A DNA stretch of 64,000 nt, taken from positions 1-64,000 of the forward strand of contig JAGYJW010000025.1 of assembly GCA_018401435.1 (NCBI GenBank), written 5' to 3'. The DNA comes from Deltaproteobacteria bacterium. GTDB taxonomy: Bacteria > Myxococcota_A > UBA796 > UBA2385. This document shows positions 11,376-19,817 of this stretch, one piece after another. The notes beneath the pieces are model-generated. The model was not told the origin of the DNA. It saw only the letters and a program-made list of their open reading frames with translations, and made no database searches. Within the stretch, counting starts at the first letter, position 1. Each line of letters opens with the position of its first letter. A program made the translations under genes and the position numbers.

Positions 11376-12338
11376 ATGCGCCTGCTCTTTCCCCTGATCC
11401 TTGCGGCTTGCGCCCCCACCGATGACGGCGCCGCCGGCACGGATAGCGCCGTCGACGCCACCGATCTGCGCTTCGCCTTGCCCGAGGTGGGCGAGGATGA
11501 TCTGGGCTGGGTCACCGACGAGATGGTGGTGCCCGCCTACACCGAGATGCAGACCTGCTTCGTGGACACCTACACCGGCCCCGACATCGGCGCGCAGGCC
11601 ATCTCCACCTACCAGGCCGACGGCTTTGGCCACCACCTGCTGTTCTGGACCGGCGAGGTGGATCCCCTGGTCTACCCCGATGGCAGCAGCTTCGACTGCC
11701 TGGACCCCTCCACCATGAGCGGCTGGCTGCCGCTGTTCATCGTGTCGCCCGACCGCTCCGAAGGCGGCGCGGTGATCGCCAGCGCCGACCTGCCCGATGG
11801 CTTCGCCACCCTGTTGCGGTCGGGCACCCGCCTGATCCTGCAGTCGCACTACCTCAACCCCACCGCCGACGCCTTGCGGGTGCAAGACGCCGTGGTCTTC
11901 CAGACGGTGCCCGAGGCCGATGTGCAGACCTGGGCCGCGGCCTGGGGCCATGGCATCACCGATATGCCGCTGCCTGCCGGCGAAGAGACCACCTATAGCT
12001 TTGACTGTGACTGGTCGGAGGATGTGCACATCCTCAACATATTTGGCCATATGCACGAGCACGGCACGGCCCTGTCGGTGGACCACCACTCTGCCGGCAG
12101 CACCACCCGCATCTACGATATCCCCGTGTGGGACCCGGAATACCGGGACACGCCGCCGGTGGAGCAGCCCGCCATGCCGGGGCTCCCGGTCAAGGCCGGC
12201 GATCGCTTCACCACCTCCTGCAGCTTCTTCAATACCAAGGATGCAGAGCTGGACTACCCCTACGAGATGTGCGCTTCTACCGGCATGATGTACCCCAGCC
12301 GGGTGCCGGTCTTCTGCAATCCCCGGCCGGTGCGCTGA
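11376..12338 (+). CDS. Copper type II (PHM/DBM-like) monooxygenase lipoprotein
   Basis: 320 residues with a short lipoprotein signal (MRLLFPLILAAC). The ligands of ascorbate-dependent copper monooxygenases appear in order: HH in GHHLLFW, H in LQSHYLN (the three CuH ligands), the HxH pair in GHMHEHG (CuM), and a methionine in the C-terminal YEMCAST segment. Cysteines are spaced as for disulphides. In animals this fold hydroxylates peptidylglycine or dopamine; bacterial members are largely uncharacterised. The lipobox places it at the cell envelope. Substrate unknown. Its neighbour upstream is a small lipoprotein. Confidence 0.78.
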   Translation: MRLLFPLILAACAPTDDGAAGTDSAVDATDLRFALPEVGEDDLGWVTDEMVVPAYTEMQTCFVDTYTGPDIGAQAISTYQADGFGHHLLFWTGEVDPLVYPDGSSFDCLDPSTMSGWLPLFIVSPDRSEGGAVIASADLPDGFATLLRSGTRLILQSHYLNPTADALRVQDAVVFQTVPEADVQTWAAAWGHGITDMPLPAGEETTYSFDCDWSEDVHILNIFGHMHEHGTALSVDHHSAGSTTRIYDIPVWDPEYRDTPPVEQPAMPGLPVKAGDRFTTSCSFFNTKDAELDYPYEMCASTGMMYPSRVPVFCNPRPVR

Positions 12339-12350
12339 CTCAGCGGCGAA

Positions 12351-12980
12351 TCAGTCGGCCTCGTCCACGGCGAGGCTGACCCGCACCATGCGAATGGCTT
12401 CTTGCAGCCGACGGCGGCGCCACTCTCGGGTGTCGGCGCCTTCGGGCCACTCCACCGCGTGCAGGTGCAGCAGGCTGATGGTGGACAGCAGCAGCGTGCC
12501 AATCTGCACCACGGCGGCCTCGGGGTCGGCGTCGGCGCGGAAGACGCCGTCCGCCTGCCGGCGACGGATGAAGTCGGCGGCCACCCGCAGCCAGGGGCGC
12601 ACGGCCTCGGACAGGCCCTCGCCGCCCAGGGCGGCCTTGCCCACCATCAGCTCCATCATGGCCAGGCGCCCCAGCTCGCTGGTCTCGTCGAGGTAGTCCA
12701 GCAGGTCGTTGAGGACCTCGGGGGAGCGTTCGCCGGGGGTGGCCACCGCGTCCAGCAGCCGCGGCATCAGCTCGTTCCAAGCCTCCAGCAGCCCATGCAT
12801 GACGGCGGAGCGCAGGGCCTCCTTGGAGGCGTAATGGTAGAGCAGCAGCTGCTTGCTGATGCCCACCTCGTCGGCGATCTGCTGAATGGTGGTGCCATGG
12901 TAGCCCGCCTCTGCGAACTGCCGTGTGGCCGCTTCGCGGATCTCCTTGCGAAGCTCTTCGACGTCCGGTCGACGTTGCAC
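12351..12980 (-). CDS. TetR-family transcriptional regulator
   Basis: 209 residues with the N-terminal helix-turn-helix of TetR proteins: AATRQFAEAGYHGTTIQQIADEV then GISKQLLLYHYASKEAL (about 17-57). The C-terminal ligand domain is all-helical and unassigned. It is convergent with the copper monooxygenase gene. A palindrome 8 bp upstream of its start suggests autoregulation. The ATG of MQRRPDVEEL gives a normal TetR N-terminus. Confidence 0.88.
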   Translation of the reverse strand: MQRRPDVEELRKEIREAATRQFAEAGYHGTTIQQIADEVGISKQLLLYHYASKEALRSAVMHGLLEAWNELMPRLLDAVATPGERSPEVLNDLLDYLDETSELGRLAMMELMVGKAALGGEGLSEAVRPWLRVAADFIRRRQADGVFRADADPEAAVVQIGTLLLSTISLLHLHAVEWPEGADTREWRRRRLQEAIRMVRVSLAVDEAD

Positions 12981-12987
12981 GGTACCT

Positions 12988-13002
12988 CCGGTCCGAGACC
13001 GG
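12988..13002. promoter_or_regulatory. Candidate TetR operator CCGGTC-CGA-GACCGG
   Basis: Perfect 6-bp inverted repeat with a 3-bp spacer, just upstream of the TetR gene start; a further CCGGTCCGG half-site follows. The position fits autorepression. Assignment to this regulator is an inference. Confidence 0.45.
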
Positions 13003-13252
13003 TAGCCGGTCCGGCCATCGGGCGGTAGCGGCCTCCCCCTTGATGCAGCCCCGGTCGGCCCGAGGACGGGCGGGCCCGTCTGGGAAACGGATCGGCTCCC
13101 TTGGATGGATCACGCCCGGGACGGCGTTCTCGATCGCGACCGTGGCATCGGCGGTCAAGAAGCTGTGCGGGAGTGACGGCGGCAGGCTCTTTTTGCGGGC
13201 GATGGCCTTGCCTTCGGGTAAGCTGTCGCTCCCTGTCCGCCCCGGAGCCTCC

Positions 13253-14113
13253 ATGCGCATGTCCACCCTCCTCCTCCTGGTCACCTCCCTCGCTCTGCCC
13301 GCCTGTGGGGACGAGAAGGAGGACGACGGGTCCGACGGGTCGGATGGCGCCGACCCCAGCACCATGGACAGTGACGGCGACGGCATCTCCGACGCCGACG
13401 AAGTGGCCTCGGGCACCGACCCGTATGCGGCCGACAGCGACGGCGATGGCATCGACGACGCCGACGAGGCGGGGCTGGGCACCGACCCGGTGAATGAAGA
13501 CAGCGACGGCGACGGCTTCAGCGATGGGGCCGAGGTTGAAGCTGGCTCGGACCCGGTCGCCCCCTTCTCCTGGCCCTTCGAGTCGGGGCTGTGGCCCGAC
13601 TTCAGCGACGAGGCCGCTGCCGCTGGGGTGGATGGCACCCGCTACGCCATGGGCGAGGTCTTCCCCAACTTCACGACCCTGGACCAGTTCGGCAACGAGG
13701 TCGAGCTCTACCAGTTCTACGGCATGGTCATCCTGCTGGACTTCTCGGCCGGCTGGTGCGGCCCCTGCCGCCAGGCCGCCATGGAATCCGAAGAGATGTG
13801 GGAGACCTACCGCGAAGACGGCTTCATCATCCTGCACGCCATCATCGACACCAACAGCGGCGGCGCGGTCGAGCAGTCCTTCCTCGAAGGCTGGGCCGAT
13901 CAGTACGGCATCCACTTCCCCGTCATCGACGGCGATGACTCCGGCGGGCCGGATCAGGCCTACAACGGCCTCTACCGCGCGGGCCTCAACGAGGGCTACA
14001 TCCCCTATATGGTCATGATGGACAGCAATATGGTGCTGGTCGAGCAGTTCGTGGGCGCCGGCAACGAGCGCACCATCGAGCGCAAGATCGAAGAGTACGC
14101 CGGCATCGAGTAG
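13253..14113 (+). CDS. TlpA-like thioredoxin-fold lipoprotein with Ca-binding type-3 repeats
   Basis: 286 residues. Lipoprotein signal (LPAC lipobox), then three thrombospondin-type-3-like repeats (DSDGDGISDADEVASGTDP and two more, about 40-105), which bind calcium in known proteins. A thioredoxin/TlpA/ResA-like domain follows with the active site WCGPC near residue 167 and a cis-proline-like YIPYMVM near 247. Role: thiol-disulphide exchange at the cell envelope. The start at MRMSTLL precedes the signal peptide. The Ca-repeat linker between lipid anchor and redox domain is a surface-protein arrangement typical of Myxococcota. Confidence 0.85.
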   Translation: MRMSTLLLLVTSLALPACGDEKEDDGSDGSDGADPSTMDSDGDGISDADEVASGTDPYAADSDGDGIDDADEAGLGTDPVNEDSDGDGFSDGAEVEAGSDPVAPFSWPFESGLWPDFSDEAAAAGVDGTRYAMGEVFPNFTTLDQFGNEVELYQFYGMVILLDFSAGWCGPCRQAAMESEEMWETYREDGFIILHAIIDTNSGGAVEQSFLEGWADQYGIHFPVIDGDDSGGPDQAYNGLYRAGLNEGYIPYMVMMDSNMVLVEQFVGAGNERTIERKIEEYAGIE

Positions 14114-14153
14114 GCCCCTGGGGCCGGCCTTCGGGCGGCCCGGCACTGGCCAC

Positions 14154-14184
14154 AAGGCGCCGATCCCCCGGGGGTCGGCGCCTT
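14154..14184 (+). terminator. Intrinsic terminator-like hairpin
   Basis: AAGGCGCCGATCCCCC pairs with GGGGGTCGGCGCCTT except for one bulged base, followed by CACTTT. It starts 40 bp after the thioredoxin-lipoprotein stop and before the next sigma-54-type promoter. Confidence 0.7.
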
Positions 14185-14216
14185 CACTTTGGGCTGTGCC
14201 GGATTGGGACGGTATC

Positions 14217-14231
14217 GTCTCAGGTTGAGAC
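14217..14231. promoter_or_regulatory. Palindrome GTCTCA-GGT-TGAGAC, possible enhancer site
   Basis: A perfect 6-bp inverted repeat with a 3-bp spacer lies about 115 bp upstream of the candidate -24/-12 element at 14331. That is a typical distance for a sigma-54 activator binding site. Confidence 0.4.
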
Positions 14232-14330
14232 ATCCGGGATGCGGCCCAGGGGGGCGCCCAGCCCGGGTCCATCCCCGAAAAGGCCCATCAAAACTTGAGT
14301 CGCGCGGCTGAGCCCCTGGGCCTCGGCGGC

Positions 14331-14347
14331 TGGCATGGCCCTTGCTT
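14331..14347 (+). promoter_or_regulatory. Candidate sigma-54 (-24/-12) promoter
   Basis: TGGCATG-N4-TTGCTTT, with GG and GC exactly 10 bp apart, is close to the consensus TGGCACG-N4-TTGCW. It lies 50 bp upstream of the lipoprotein ATG at 14398. Confidence 0.6.
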
Positions 14348-14397
14348 TAGAGGTGGTTGTGTTCCAAGACACTCCCTCTCAGCCGCCCGGAGCCGCC

Positions 14398-15096
14398 ATG
14401 ACCGTCCCCTTCCGCATCCTCCCCGTCGCCCTCGCCCTGACCGTCGCCTGCGCCGAGTCCGGCCGCAGCCCGGGCTCGGAGCCCTCCACCCTCGAGATCG
14501 AGGGCCCTGCGGAGTCCTTCGACAGCTTGCAGTCCCCGGCCGGCGCGACCGACCGCAGCATCGAGATCACCGTCCGCCACGACCTGAAGCTGCAGGTGAG
14601 GGCCTGTGCGGACCCGTCTGTCGAGGCCTCGGGCCGCTACCGCAGCGCCGAGGGCTGCGTCCCCGAGCCCAGCCCCGCGGAGGCCTGCCCCGTCGTGCCC
14701 CAGCAGCTTCTCGCCGAGAATGCCAAGCTGGCGGCCATCCTTGGCGCCTGCAACCGCTTCCTGGCCAGCGGCCCCAGCGACTACGAGCTGCTGCGGGAGT
14801 GGAGCCCGGCCGACCTCAGCATGGACCCCCTGACGCTGCGCATGGAGGTCCGCCACGGCCAGGTCGAGGTCGCAGAGCTGCAAGGCGCGCCCGTCGCACA
14901 AGGCCCCACCGTCTTCGACATCTACGCCGAGGCCGCCAACCTGGCGGTCACCCGCAGCGCTGGGGTCGAGTTCTCCTTTGGGCCGGCCGGCGAGATCGCC
15001 GAGATCGCGGTCCAGGTGGTGGGCAGCGAGCACTGGAGCGTCGCCAGCTTCAGCCTGCGCCCCCTGGATGAAGCGCCGGAGCTGGCCGCGCGCTGA
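14398..15096 (+). CDS. Predicted lipoprotein of unknown function, sigma-54-type promoter
   Basis: 232 residues. Signal MTVPFRILPVALALTVAC with lipobox, then a beta-rich sequence with paired cysteines (VRACADPS, EGCVPEP, EACPVV, GACNRF), which suggests a disulphide-bonded exported domain. No family recognised. The ATG at 14398 was chosen over the in-frame ATG at 14335, which would overlap the candidate sigma-54 promoter and spoil the signal. Expression under an enhancer-dependent promoter is inferred from the upstream elements. Confidence 0.68.
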   Translation: MTVPFRILPVALALTVACAESGRSPGSEPSTLEIEGPAESFDSLQSPAGATDRSIEITVRHDLKLQVRACADPSVEASGRYRSAEGCVPEPSPAEACPVVPQQLLAENAKLAAILGACNRFLASGPSDYELLREWSPADLSMDPLTLRMEVRHGQVEVAELQGAPVAQGPTVFDIYAEAANLAVTRSAGVEFSFGPAGEIAEIAVQVVGSEHWSVASFSLRPLDEAPELAAR

Positions 15097-15110
15097 GGCG
15101 GTGGCGGCGC

Positions 15111-15653
15111 CTACTCGAAGTGGGCGTCGTACTGCTGGACCATGCGCTGCAGGGTCTCGACCTGGGCGCCGGCGACCCGCCCGTCGGCGGCCAGGCGCAG
15201 GCCGTTGATGGCCGGCTGGAAGGCGGTCAAGAAGACATGGAGCTGGTCGTGGGCCTCGCCCCCCATGGTGCAGCCCCCGATGAGACCGTTGAGATCGCTG
15301 TCCAGCTGGTCAGCCAGCTGGGCGGCCTCGCGGGTGCTCTCCACCGTTGCGGCTGAGAGTCGGTCCCGGATGCCGACCATGGCCGCGCGGGTGTGGGCGT
15401 CCATCGGCCACTTCTCGGTGCCGTTGAGCACAAGCTCCAAGGCAGGGGCGGCGGCCTCGACCGGCGTGCCTGGCGGATCGGGCTGGGGCGCGTCGGCCTG
15501 GGGCGGGCCGTCCTGCCCCCCGTGGCCGTCCTGGCCCGCGTGGGCATCGGCCGGAGCCTCGGCCTGGGTGGGCGCGGGCCCATCGGCCGGCGGGGCCGTG
15601 TTGAGGGTTGGGGCCGGGTCGCAGGCGATCAGGAAGAGCAGCAGGGCGCGCAT
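15111..15653 (-). CDS. Predicted lipoprotein with Pro/Ala/Gln-rich linker and helical domain
   Basis: 180 residues. Very short signal MRALLLFLIAC. A low-complexity Pro/Ala/Asp/Gln segment spans about 14-70, and a helical domain of about 100 residues ends in a possible coiled coil (QVETLQRMVQQYDAHFE). No recognised family. It is convergent with the sigma-54-type lipoprotein and divergent from the next small lipoprotein across a gap under 40 bp, so the two share a promoter region. Confidence 0.62.
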   Translation of the reverse strand: MRALLLFLIACDPAPTLNTAPPADGPAPTQAEAPADAHAGQDGHGGQDGPPQADAPQPDPPGTPVEAAAPALELVLNGTEKWPMDAHTRAAMVGIRDRLSAATVESTREAAQLADQLDSDLNGLIGGCTMGGEAHDQLHVFLTAFQPAINGLRLAADGRVAGAQVETLQRMVQQYDAHFE

Positions 15654-15690
15654 GGGGCCTCCGGGACCTTTGCGGCGTTAACCTGCGTGG

Positions 15691-16092
15691 ATGCCCCATT
15701 GCCGAGCACGATCGACCTGGATCCTGATCCCCGCCCTGCTGCTGGCTTGGGGCTGCGTCGAGGAGGCTGCCCCCGAAGCCGGGGCGCCGGCCCCCCGGGC
15801 GGCCAGTCCAGTGCAGGCCGAAATGGCAGCAAGGCCCTTGCAGATCACGCGCCATGGGGCCTGCCGGATGGACTGCCGCAAGGTGGATGAGGCCGAGGCC
15901 CGGGCGGTGCTGCGGACCGGGCGCCTGGATCCGGCGCGCAGCCGGGACGACGGCCCCTGCCCCAGCCACGCCATCGAAGGGCCCGGCAGCGACGGCCACC
16001 GCCTTCGGGTGGTCTTTGCTGCCTGCCCGGCCGAAACCCGCCTGGTCACCGCCATCGATCTCGACCAGGACTGGGCCTGCGCCTGCGATTGA
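15691..16092 (+). CDS. Small DUF4258-like lipoprotein
   Basis: 133 residues with a lipoprotein-type signal ending LAWGC. The rest looks like a DUF4258-type domain: ITRHGACRMDCRKVDEAEARAVLRTGRL, then a CPSHAIEG strand, RLRVVFAACP and VTAIDLDQDWACAC. Such domains are small beta-alpha proteins of unknown function. Four or more cysteines suggest disulphides in the periplasm. It ends 6 bp before the convergent amine oxidase. Confidence 0.6.
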   Translation: MPHCRARSTWILIPALLLAWGCVEEAAPEAGAPAPRAASPVQAEMAARPLQITRHGACRMDCRKVDEAEARAVLRTGRLDPARSRDDGPCPSHAIEGPGSDGHRLRVVFAACPAETRLVTAIDLDQDWACACD

Positions 16093-16098
16093 GGGCGC

Positions 16099-17511
16099 TC
16101 AGGGCTCCAGCAGGGCCAGGGGATCGGCCCCCAGGCGGGCGGACTCGCGCAGGCCCGACAGGATGGCCCCGTGCACGGTCTGGTGGAAGGGCCCGACGGT
16201 ATGCTCGCCGGCGAAGAGCAGCCTTCCCCCCAGGGGTTCGCCCAATTCCGTGAGATCGCGCAAGGAGCCGCCCACTTCGACCACGCTGTAGGAGCCGTGG
16301 CCCGCCAGGGGGTCCTCCAGCCAGCGGGTGATGTGGTGGGCCGTGGGGCTGGGCACATCGGCGCGGCCCATGGCCTGGGCGAGGCCCGCCAGGGTGCCGG
16401 CCAGCACGGCCGCGTCGTCGAGCGCGGCCCGCTCCCCCTCCGAGAAGCGGCCCCCTGTCAAGCAGACCAAGGTGGGGGCGCCAGCCGGTGCGCTGCTGTC
16501 CAGGCAGAGGGGCCAGGCGCCGGAGGGGTCCACCGTGAGGAAGCTGCTGCCGTCCTCCCGCCAGAAGGGCCGATCAAAGACCAGGATGACCTTCTCCAGG
16601 CTGCCCATGGCCACACGGTTCAGGGCGGCCCGGCGGGCGGCGGGCAGGGGCGGGTCGAAGGCGATGCGGTCCTCTTGCAGCACGCCCAGGGGGACGGTGA
16701 CGATGACATGGCTGGCGCGGTAGCTGGCCGCCGGGGTGGTCACGGTGAGGGTCTCGCCCGACCAGTCGATGGCGGTCACGGGCTCGCCCAGGTGGATGTC
16801 CAGGTCGGCGCTGAGCGCGGTCACCAGGCGGCCGTAGCCCCCCTTGGGAAAGGCCTCGGGGCCGGGGAAGTCCTCGGTATTCCAGGTTGCCCGCAGGCTG
16901 CCCCGGTCGGCCCGACAGGCCGTGTCCAGCTCCACCATGAGCACTTCGGCCATGAAGCGGGCCAGGCGGCGCTGGCGGCCGGTGATGCCCTCGGCGTCCA
17001 GGCGCTGGACGATGGCCTGGGACATGGTGAGGTCAGCGCGCCCCCGGTCTTCGGCGAGGTCGGCGTGGTCGGCCAGGGTGTCCCAAGCGAAGTCCTCGGC
17101 CTGCTGCAGCTCTCTGCGGCTGAAGACCGCGCCCCCCGCGGGCTCGCGGGCCACCGCGTCTTTGAGCGCCTGGCCTTCATCTTCGAGCCAGCTTAGCCCC
17201 TCGGCCTCCAGCAGCAGGGCGGCGGGGTTGTCGCGTGTCCCATGCACCCAGGCCGCCCCCAGGTCCACGGTGGCCGGGCCCACCGCCTGGGTGTGAATGC
17301 GCCCACCCACCCGGTCGCGCGCCTCCAGCACGGTGACGCTGCGCCCGTCCAGGCGCAGGCTCTGGGCGGCGCTCAGGCCGGCGATGCCCGCGCCTACGAT
17401 CAGCACCTCGTCGGGATGGCCCAGCACGGGCACGTCCAGCAGGTCCCGCCAGTCCGGCGCGCAGGCGGTCAAGGAGCAGAGCAGCAGCAGCGCGGGGTGC
17501 GGTCGGGACAT
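16099..17511 (-). CDS. FAD-dependent amine oxidase (flavin monoamine oxidase family), lipoprotein signal
   Basis: 470 residues. N-terminal lipoprotein-like signal (LLLLCSLTAC). The dinucleotide-binding motif VLIVGAGIAGLSAAQSLRLDG and the following VLEARDRVGGRIHT are diagnostic for the monoamine oxidase/polyamine oxidase/tryptophan-2-monooxygenase group. The C-terminal FAD clamp LLFAGEHTVGPFHQTVHGAI is present. It would oxidise an amine or polyamine outside the cytoplasm if exported; an exported flavoprotein would need FAD outside or Tat-type folding, and no twin-arginine motif is visible. Divergent from the LOG-family gene. Substrate unknown. Confidence 0.85.
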   Translation of the reverse strand: MSRPHPALLLLCSLTACAPDWRDLLDVPVLGHPDEVLIVGAGIAGLSAAQSLRLDGRSVTVLEARDRVGGRIHTQAVGPATVDLGAAWVHGTRDNPAALLLEAEGLSWLEDEGQALKDAVAREPAGGAVFSRRELQQAEDFAWDTLADHADLAEDRGRADLTMSQAIVQRLDAEGITGRQRRLARFMAEVLMVELDTACRADRGSLRATWNTEDFPGPEAFPKGGYGRLVTALSADLDIHLGEPVTAIDWSGETLTVTTPAASYRASHVIVTVPLGVLQEDRIAFDPPLPAARRAALNRVAMGSLEKVILVFDRPFWREDGSSFLTVDPSGAWPLCLDSSAPAGAPTLVCLTGGRFSEGERAALDDAAVLAGTLAGLAQAMGRADVPSPTAHHITRWLEDPLAGHGSYSVVEVGGSLRDLTELGEPLGGRLLFAGEHTVGPFHQTVHGAILSGLRESARLGADPLALLEP

Positions 17512-17543
17512 GGCCCCTGGCTAACGTTGGCAAGGCCGCTTGG

Positions 17544-17579
17544 GGGGCCCCTGTCTGCCCGCTCCGATAGAGGGGCCCC
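17544..17579 (+). promoter_or_regulatory. Inverted repeat GGGGCCCCT/AGGGGCCCC in leader
   Basis: Nine-base arms 18 bp apart lie directly upstream of the LOG-family ATG at 17595 and downstream of the divergent oxidase start. It could be a hairpin in the leader or an operator; the function is not known. Confidence 0.3.
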
Positions 17580-17594
17580 AACCCAGGAGGGGTC

Positions 17595-18179
17595 ATGCGG
17601 AAGTTCCGACGGGTCTGCGTCTATGGGGGGTCCAGCGAGGCCGCCGGAGAGAAGCACCGCGCCGCGGCGCGCGCCTTGGGCGGGCTGCTGGCCCGGCGGG
17701 GCATCGGCCTGGTCTTTGGCGGCGGCCGGGTGGGCCTGATGGGCGAGGTGGCCAACGGCGCCCTGGCCGAAGGCGGCGAGGTCTTCGGTGTCATCCCCGA
17801 AAAGCTGCGCAGCCTGGAGCTGGGCCACGACGGCTGCACCGAGCTCTTCGTGGTGGACAGCATGCATGCTCGCAAGATGCTGATGGCCCAGCTCTCGGAC
17901 GCCTTCATCACCCTGCCCGGCGGCTATGGGTCGATGGAGGAGATGTTCGAGGTCACCACCTGGACCCAGCTCAACTTTCACAAGAAGCCCGTCGGACTGC
18001 TCAATGTCGATGGCTATTACGACTTCCTGCTGGCCTGGATCGCCCACGCCCGCTCCGAGGGCTTCATCCGCGAGGTCCACGAAGACCTCGTGACCGCCCA
18101 CAGCGACCCCGCCACCCTGCTGGACGCCCTGGCCCGGGTCGAGATCCCCGAGCTGGCCCGCTGGATCGACAAGCCCTGA
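17595..18179 (+). CDS. LOG-family nucleoside 5'-monophosphate phosphoribohydrolase (TIGR00730-like)
   Basis: 194 residues, the normal family length. Shows the signature GGGRVGLMGEVA and PGGYGSMEEMFE, plus the arginine-lysine motif SMHARKMLM. These proteins cleave the N-glycosidic bond of cytokinin riboside monophosphates or AMP-like nucleotides in the cytoplasm. A ribosome-binding site (AGGAGG) lies 6 bp before the ATG. It is followed 11 bp later by the PhoD-like phosphatase, likely in one transcript. Confidence 0.9.
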   Translation: MRKFRRVCVYGGSSEAAGEKHRAAARALGGLLARRGIGLVFGGGRVGLMGEVANGALAEGGEVFGVIPEKLRSLELGHDGCTELFVVDSMHARKMLMAQLSDAFITLPGGYGSMEEMFEVTTWTQLNFHKKPVGLLNVDGYYDFLLAWIAHARSEGFIREVHEDLVTAHSDPATLLDALARVEIPELARWIDKP

Positions 18180-18189
18180 GAGGTGGCCC

Positions 18190-19797
18190 ATGGGTGAGCG
18201 CAGACGCCTGGAGCCCCTGGCCCGCCGCGACTTCTTGAAGCTGGGCGCGGCGGCGGCCCTGGCCTGCGGGCGCGGCGACAAGGGCGGCGGGGCGCCCGAA
18301 GACAGCGCCTCACCCGACCCGCCGGCAGCTGCGGCCCCGGCCCGGCCGCTGCCACCGGCGACCCCGAGAGCGCCCGCCCGGCGCCATTTTTGGAGAGCCC
18401 CTTCGGGCTGGGGGTGGCCAGCGGCGACCCAGAGCGACCGCGTCATCCTGTGGACCCGCCTCGTGGTCTCTGCCACCGATGTCGCGGCCACGCCGGATCA
18501 GGCGGTGGACCTGGTCTGGGAGCTGGCGGAGGACGCCGCCTTTTCGCAGGGTTTGCGCCGGGGCCTGGTGAGCACCGACGCCAGCGTGGCCCACAGCGTG
18601 CACCTCGATGTGGACGGCCTGTCGCCCGACACGGTCTACTACTACCGTTTCGTCGTGGGGGATTTTGAGAGCCCCACCGGCCGCACCAAGACCCTGCCCT
18701 GCGCCGACGCCGTGGTGCAGCGCCTCCGCCTGGGCTTCGCCACCTGCCAGAACTGGCTGGTGGGCTGGTATGCGCCCTATCGCGACATGGCCGATCAACA
18801 GCTCGATCTCATCGTGTTCTTGGGCGACTACATCTACGAGTCCGGGGTGAGCGGGCCGGTGCGGGACCACGGGGCAGAAGAGCCCACCACCCTGGACGAA
18901 TACCGGGACCGCCACGGGCTCTACCGCTCCGACCCCGACCTGCAGGCCGCCCACGCCAGCGCGCCCTGGGTGCTGATCCAGGACGACCACGAGGTCAAGA
19001 ACAACTACGCGGGCGGGCCCTGGGCCGAGGACCCCGAGCGGGCCGCCCGCATGGCCGCCGCCTACCGCGCCTGGTGGGAGCATATGCCCGTGCGGGCGCC
19101 TGCTCCGGATGGTGGCCCCCTGCAGGTGGCGGGCAGCCTGCGCTTTGGCAGCCTCGCCCAGGTGCTGCTGCTGGATGGGCGGCAGTTCCGGGAGGCCCAA
19201 CCCTGCGGGGACCAGATCGGCGCGCGCTGCCCCGAGACCGACGACGAGCGCGCCTTCTTGGGCGCCACCCAGGAGGACGCGCTGGCCCGCGCGGTGGCCG
19301 AGGCCGCTTGTGCCTGGGTGCTGGTGGCCAACCCGGTGGTGATGCTGCCCATGGACCTGGGCGGCAGCTTCTTGAACCCGGACCAGTGGGATGGCTACCC
19401 CCAGGCGCGTCAGCGCTTCTTGGACGCCATGGCCGAGAATGCCGTGGGCGACGTCATCCTCTTCTCGGGGGACATCCACAGCTCCGGCCACGGGGCCGTT
19501 CCGCAGGATCCCTTCGATGTGCAGAGCCCGCCGGTGATCTCGGAGATCGTGGTGACCCCCATCTCCTCCCATGTCTCCGATGAGCGCTTCGCCCTGGCGG
19601 CCGCCCTGCTGCCCGCCCAGCCCCATATCGGCTTTTGGGATGTCGAAAGAAAAGGCTGGGTGGAGGCCGAGATCGAGGCCGATCGGGTGACCGTTCGCTT
19701 CCGCTGGTCCACCGATCCGACGGATCCCGCGGCCGAGCTCAGCGTGGGCCACAGCGCCGTCATCCTCCCTGGCGCTCCCCTGCCCCAGCCCCTCTGA
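18190..19797 (+). CDS. phoD: PhoD-like alkaline phosphatase/phosphodiesterase, Tat signal, internally frame-shifted N-terminal patch
   Basis: 535 residues. Twin-arginine signal RRDFLKLGAAAALAC. Metallophosphatase motifs of the PhoD family follow: ILWTRL, FATCQNW, VFLGDYIYE, QDDHEVKNN and SGDIHSSGH, which supply the Fe/Ca ligands. Just before ILWTRL the expected PhoD sequence ESPFGLGVASGDP is present at about 18390-18430, but in another reading frame. The gene frame reads RAPSGWGWPAAT there and returns to consensus at SDRVILWTRL. A missing base upstream and an extra base near 18431 would explain this; length and all downstream motifs are intact. Exported phosphoester hydrolysis is the family role. 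Confidence 0.85.
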   Translation: MGERRRLEPLARRDFLKLGAAAALACGRGDKGGGAPEDSASPDPPAAAAPARPLPPATPRAPARRHFWRAPSGWGWPAATQSDRVILWTRLVVSATDVAATPDQAVDLVWELAEDAAFSQGLRRGLVSTDASVAHSVHLDVDGLSPDTVYYYRFVVGDFESPTGRTKTLPCADAVVQRLRLGFATCQNWLVGWYAPYRDMADQQLDLIVFLGDYIYESGVSGPVRDHGAEEPTTLDEYRDRHGLYRSDPDLQAAHASAPWVLIQDDHEVKNNYAGGPWAEDPERAARMAAAYRAWWEHMPVRAPAPDGGPLQVAGSLRFGSLAQVLLLDGRQFREAQPCGDQIGARCPETDDERAFLGATQEDALARAVAEAACAWVLVANPVVMLPMDLGGSFLNPDQWDGYPQARQRFLDAMAENAVGDVILFSGDIHSSGHGAVPQDPFDVQSPPVISEIVVTPISSHVSDERFALAAALLPAQPHIGFWDVERKGWVEAEIEADRVTVRFRWSTDPTDPAAELSVGHSAVILPGAPLPQPL

Positions 19798-19817
19798 GGC
19801 CGCCGCCCCTCAGGGGG
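19790..19817. terminator. Bidirectional terminator hairpin spanning two convergent stops
   Basis: A ten-pair stem (one G-U pair) with an 8-base loop runs through the stop codons of both the PhoD-like gene and the convergent ceramidase-like gene. It is a good candidate for a shared terminator. Confidence 0.6.

Noticed and set aside
13198..13213. Sigma-54 promoter before the thioredoxin lipoprotein
   Set aside because: GG-N10-GC spacing is present but the -24 element is poor, and such matches are common in G+C-rich DNA.
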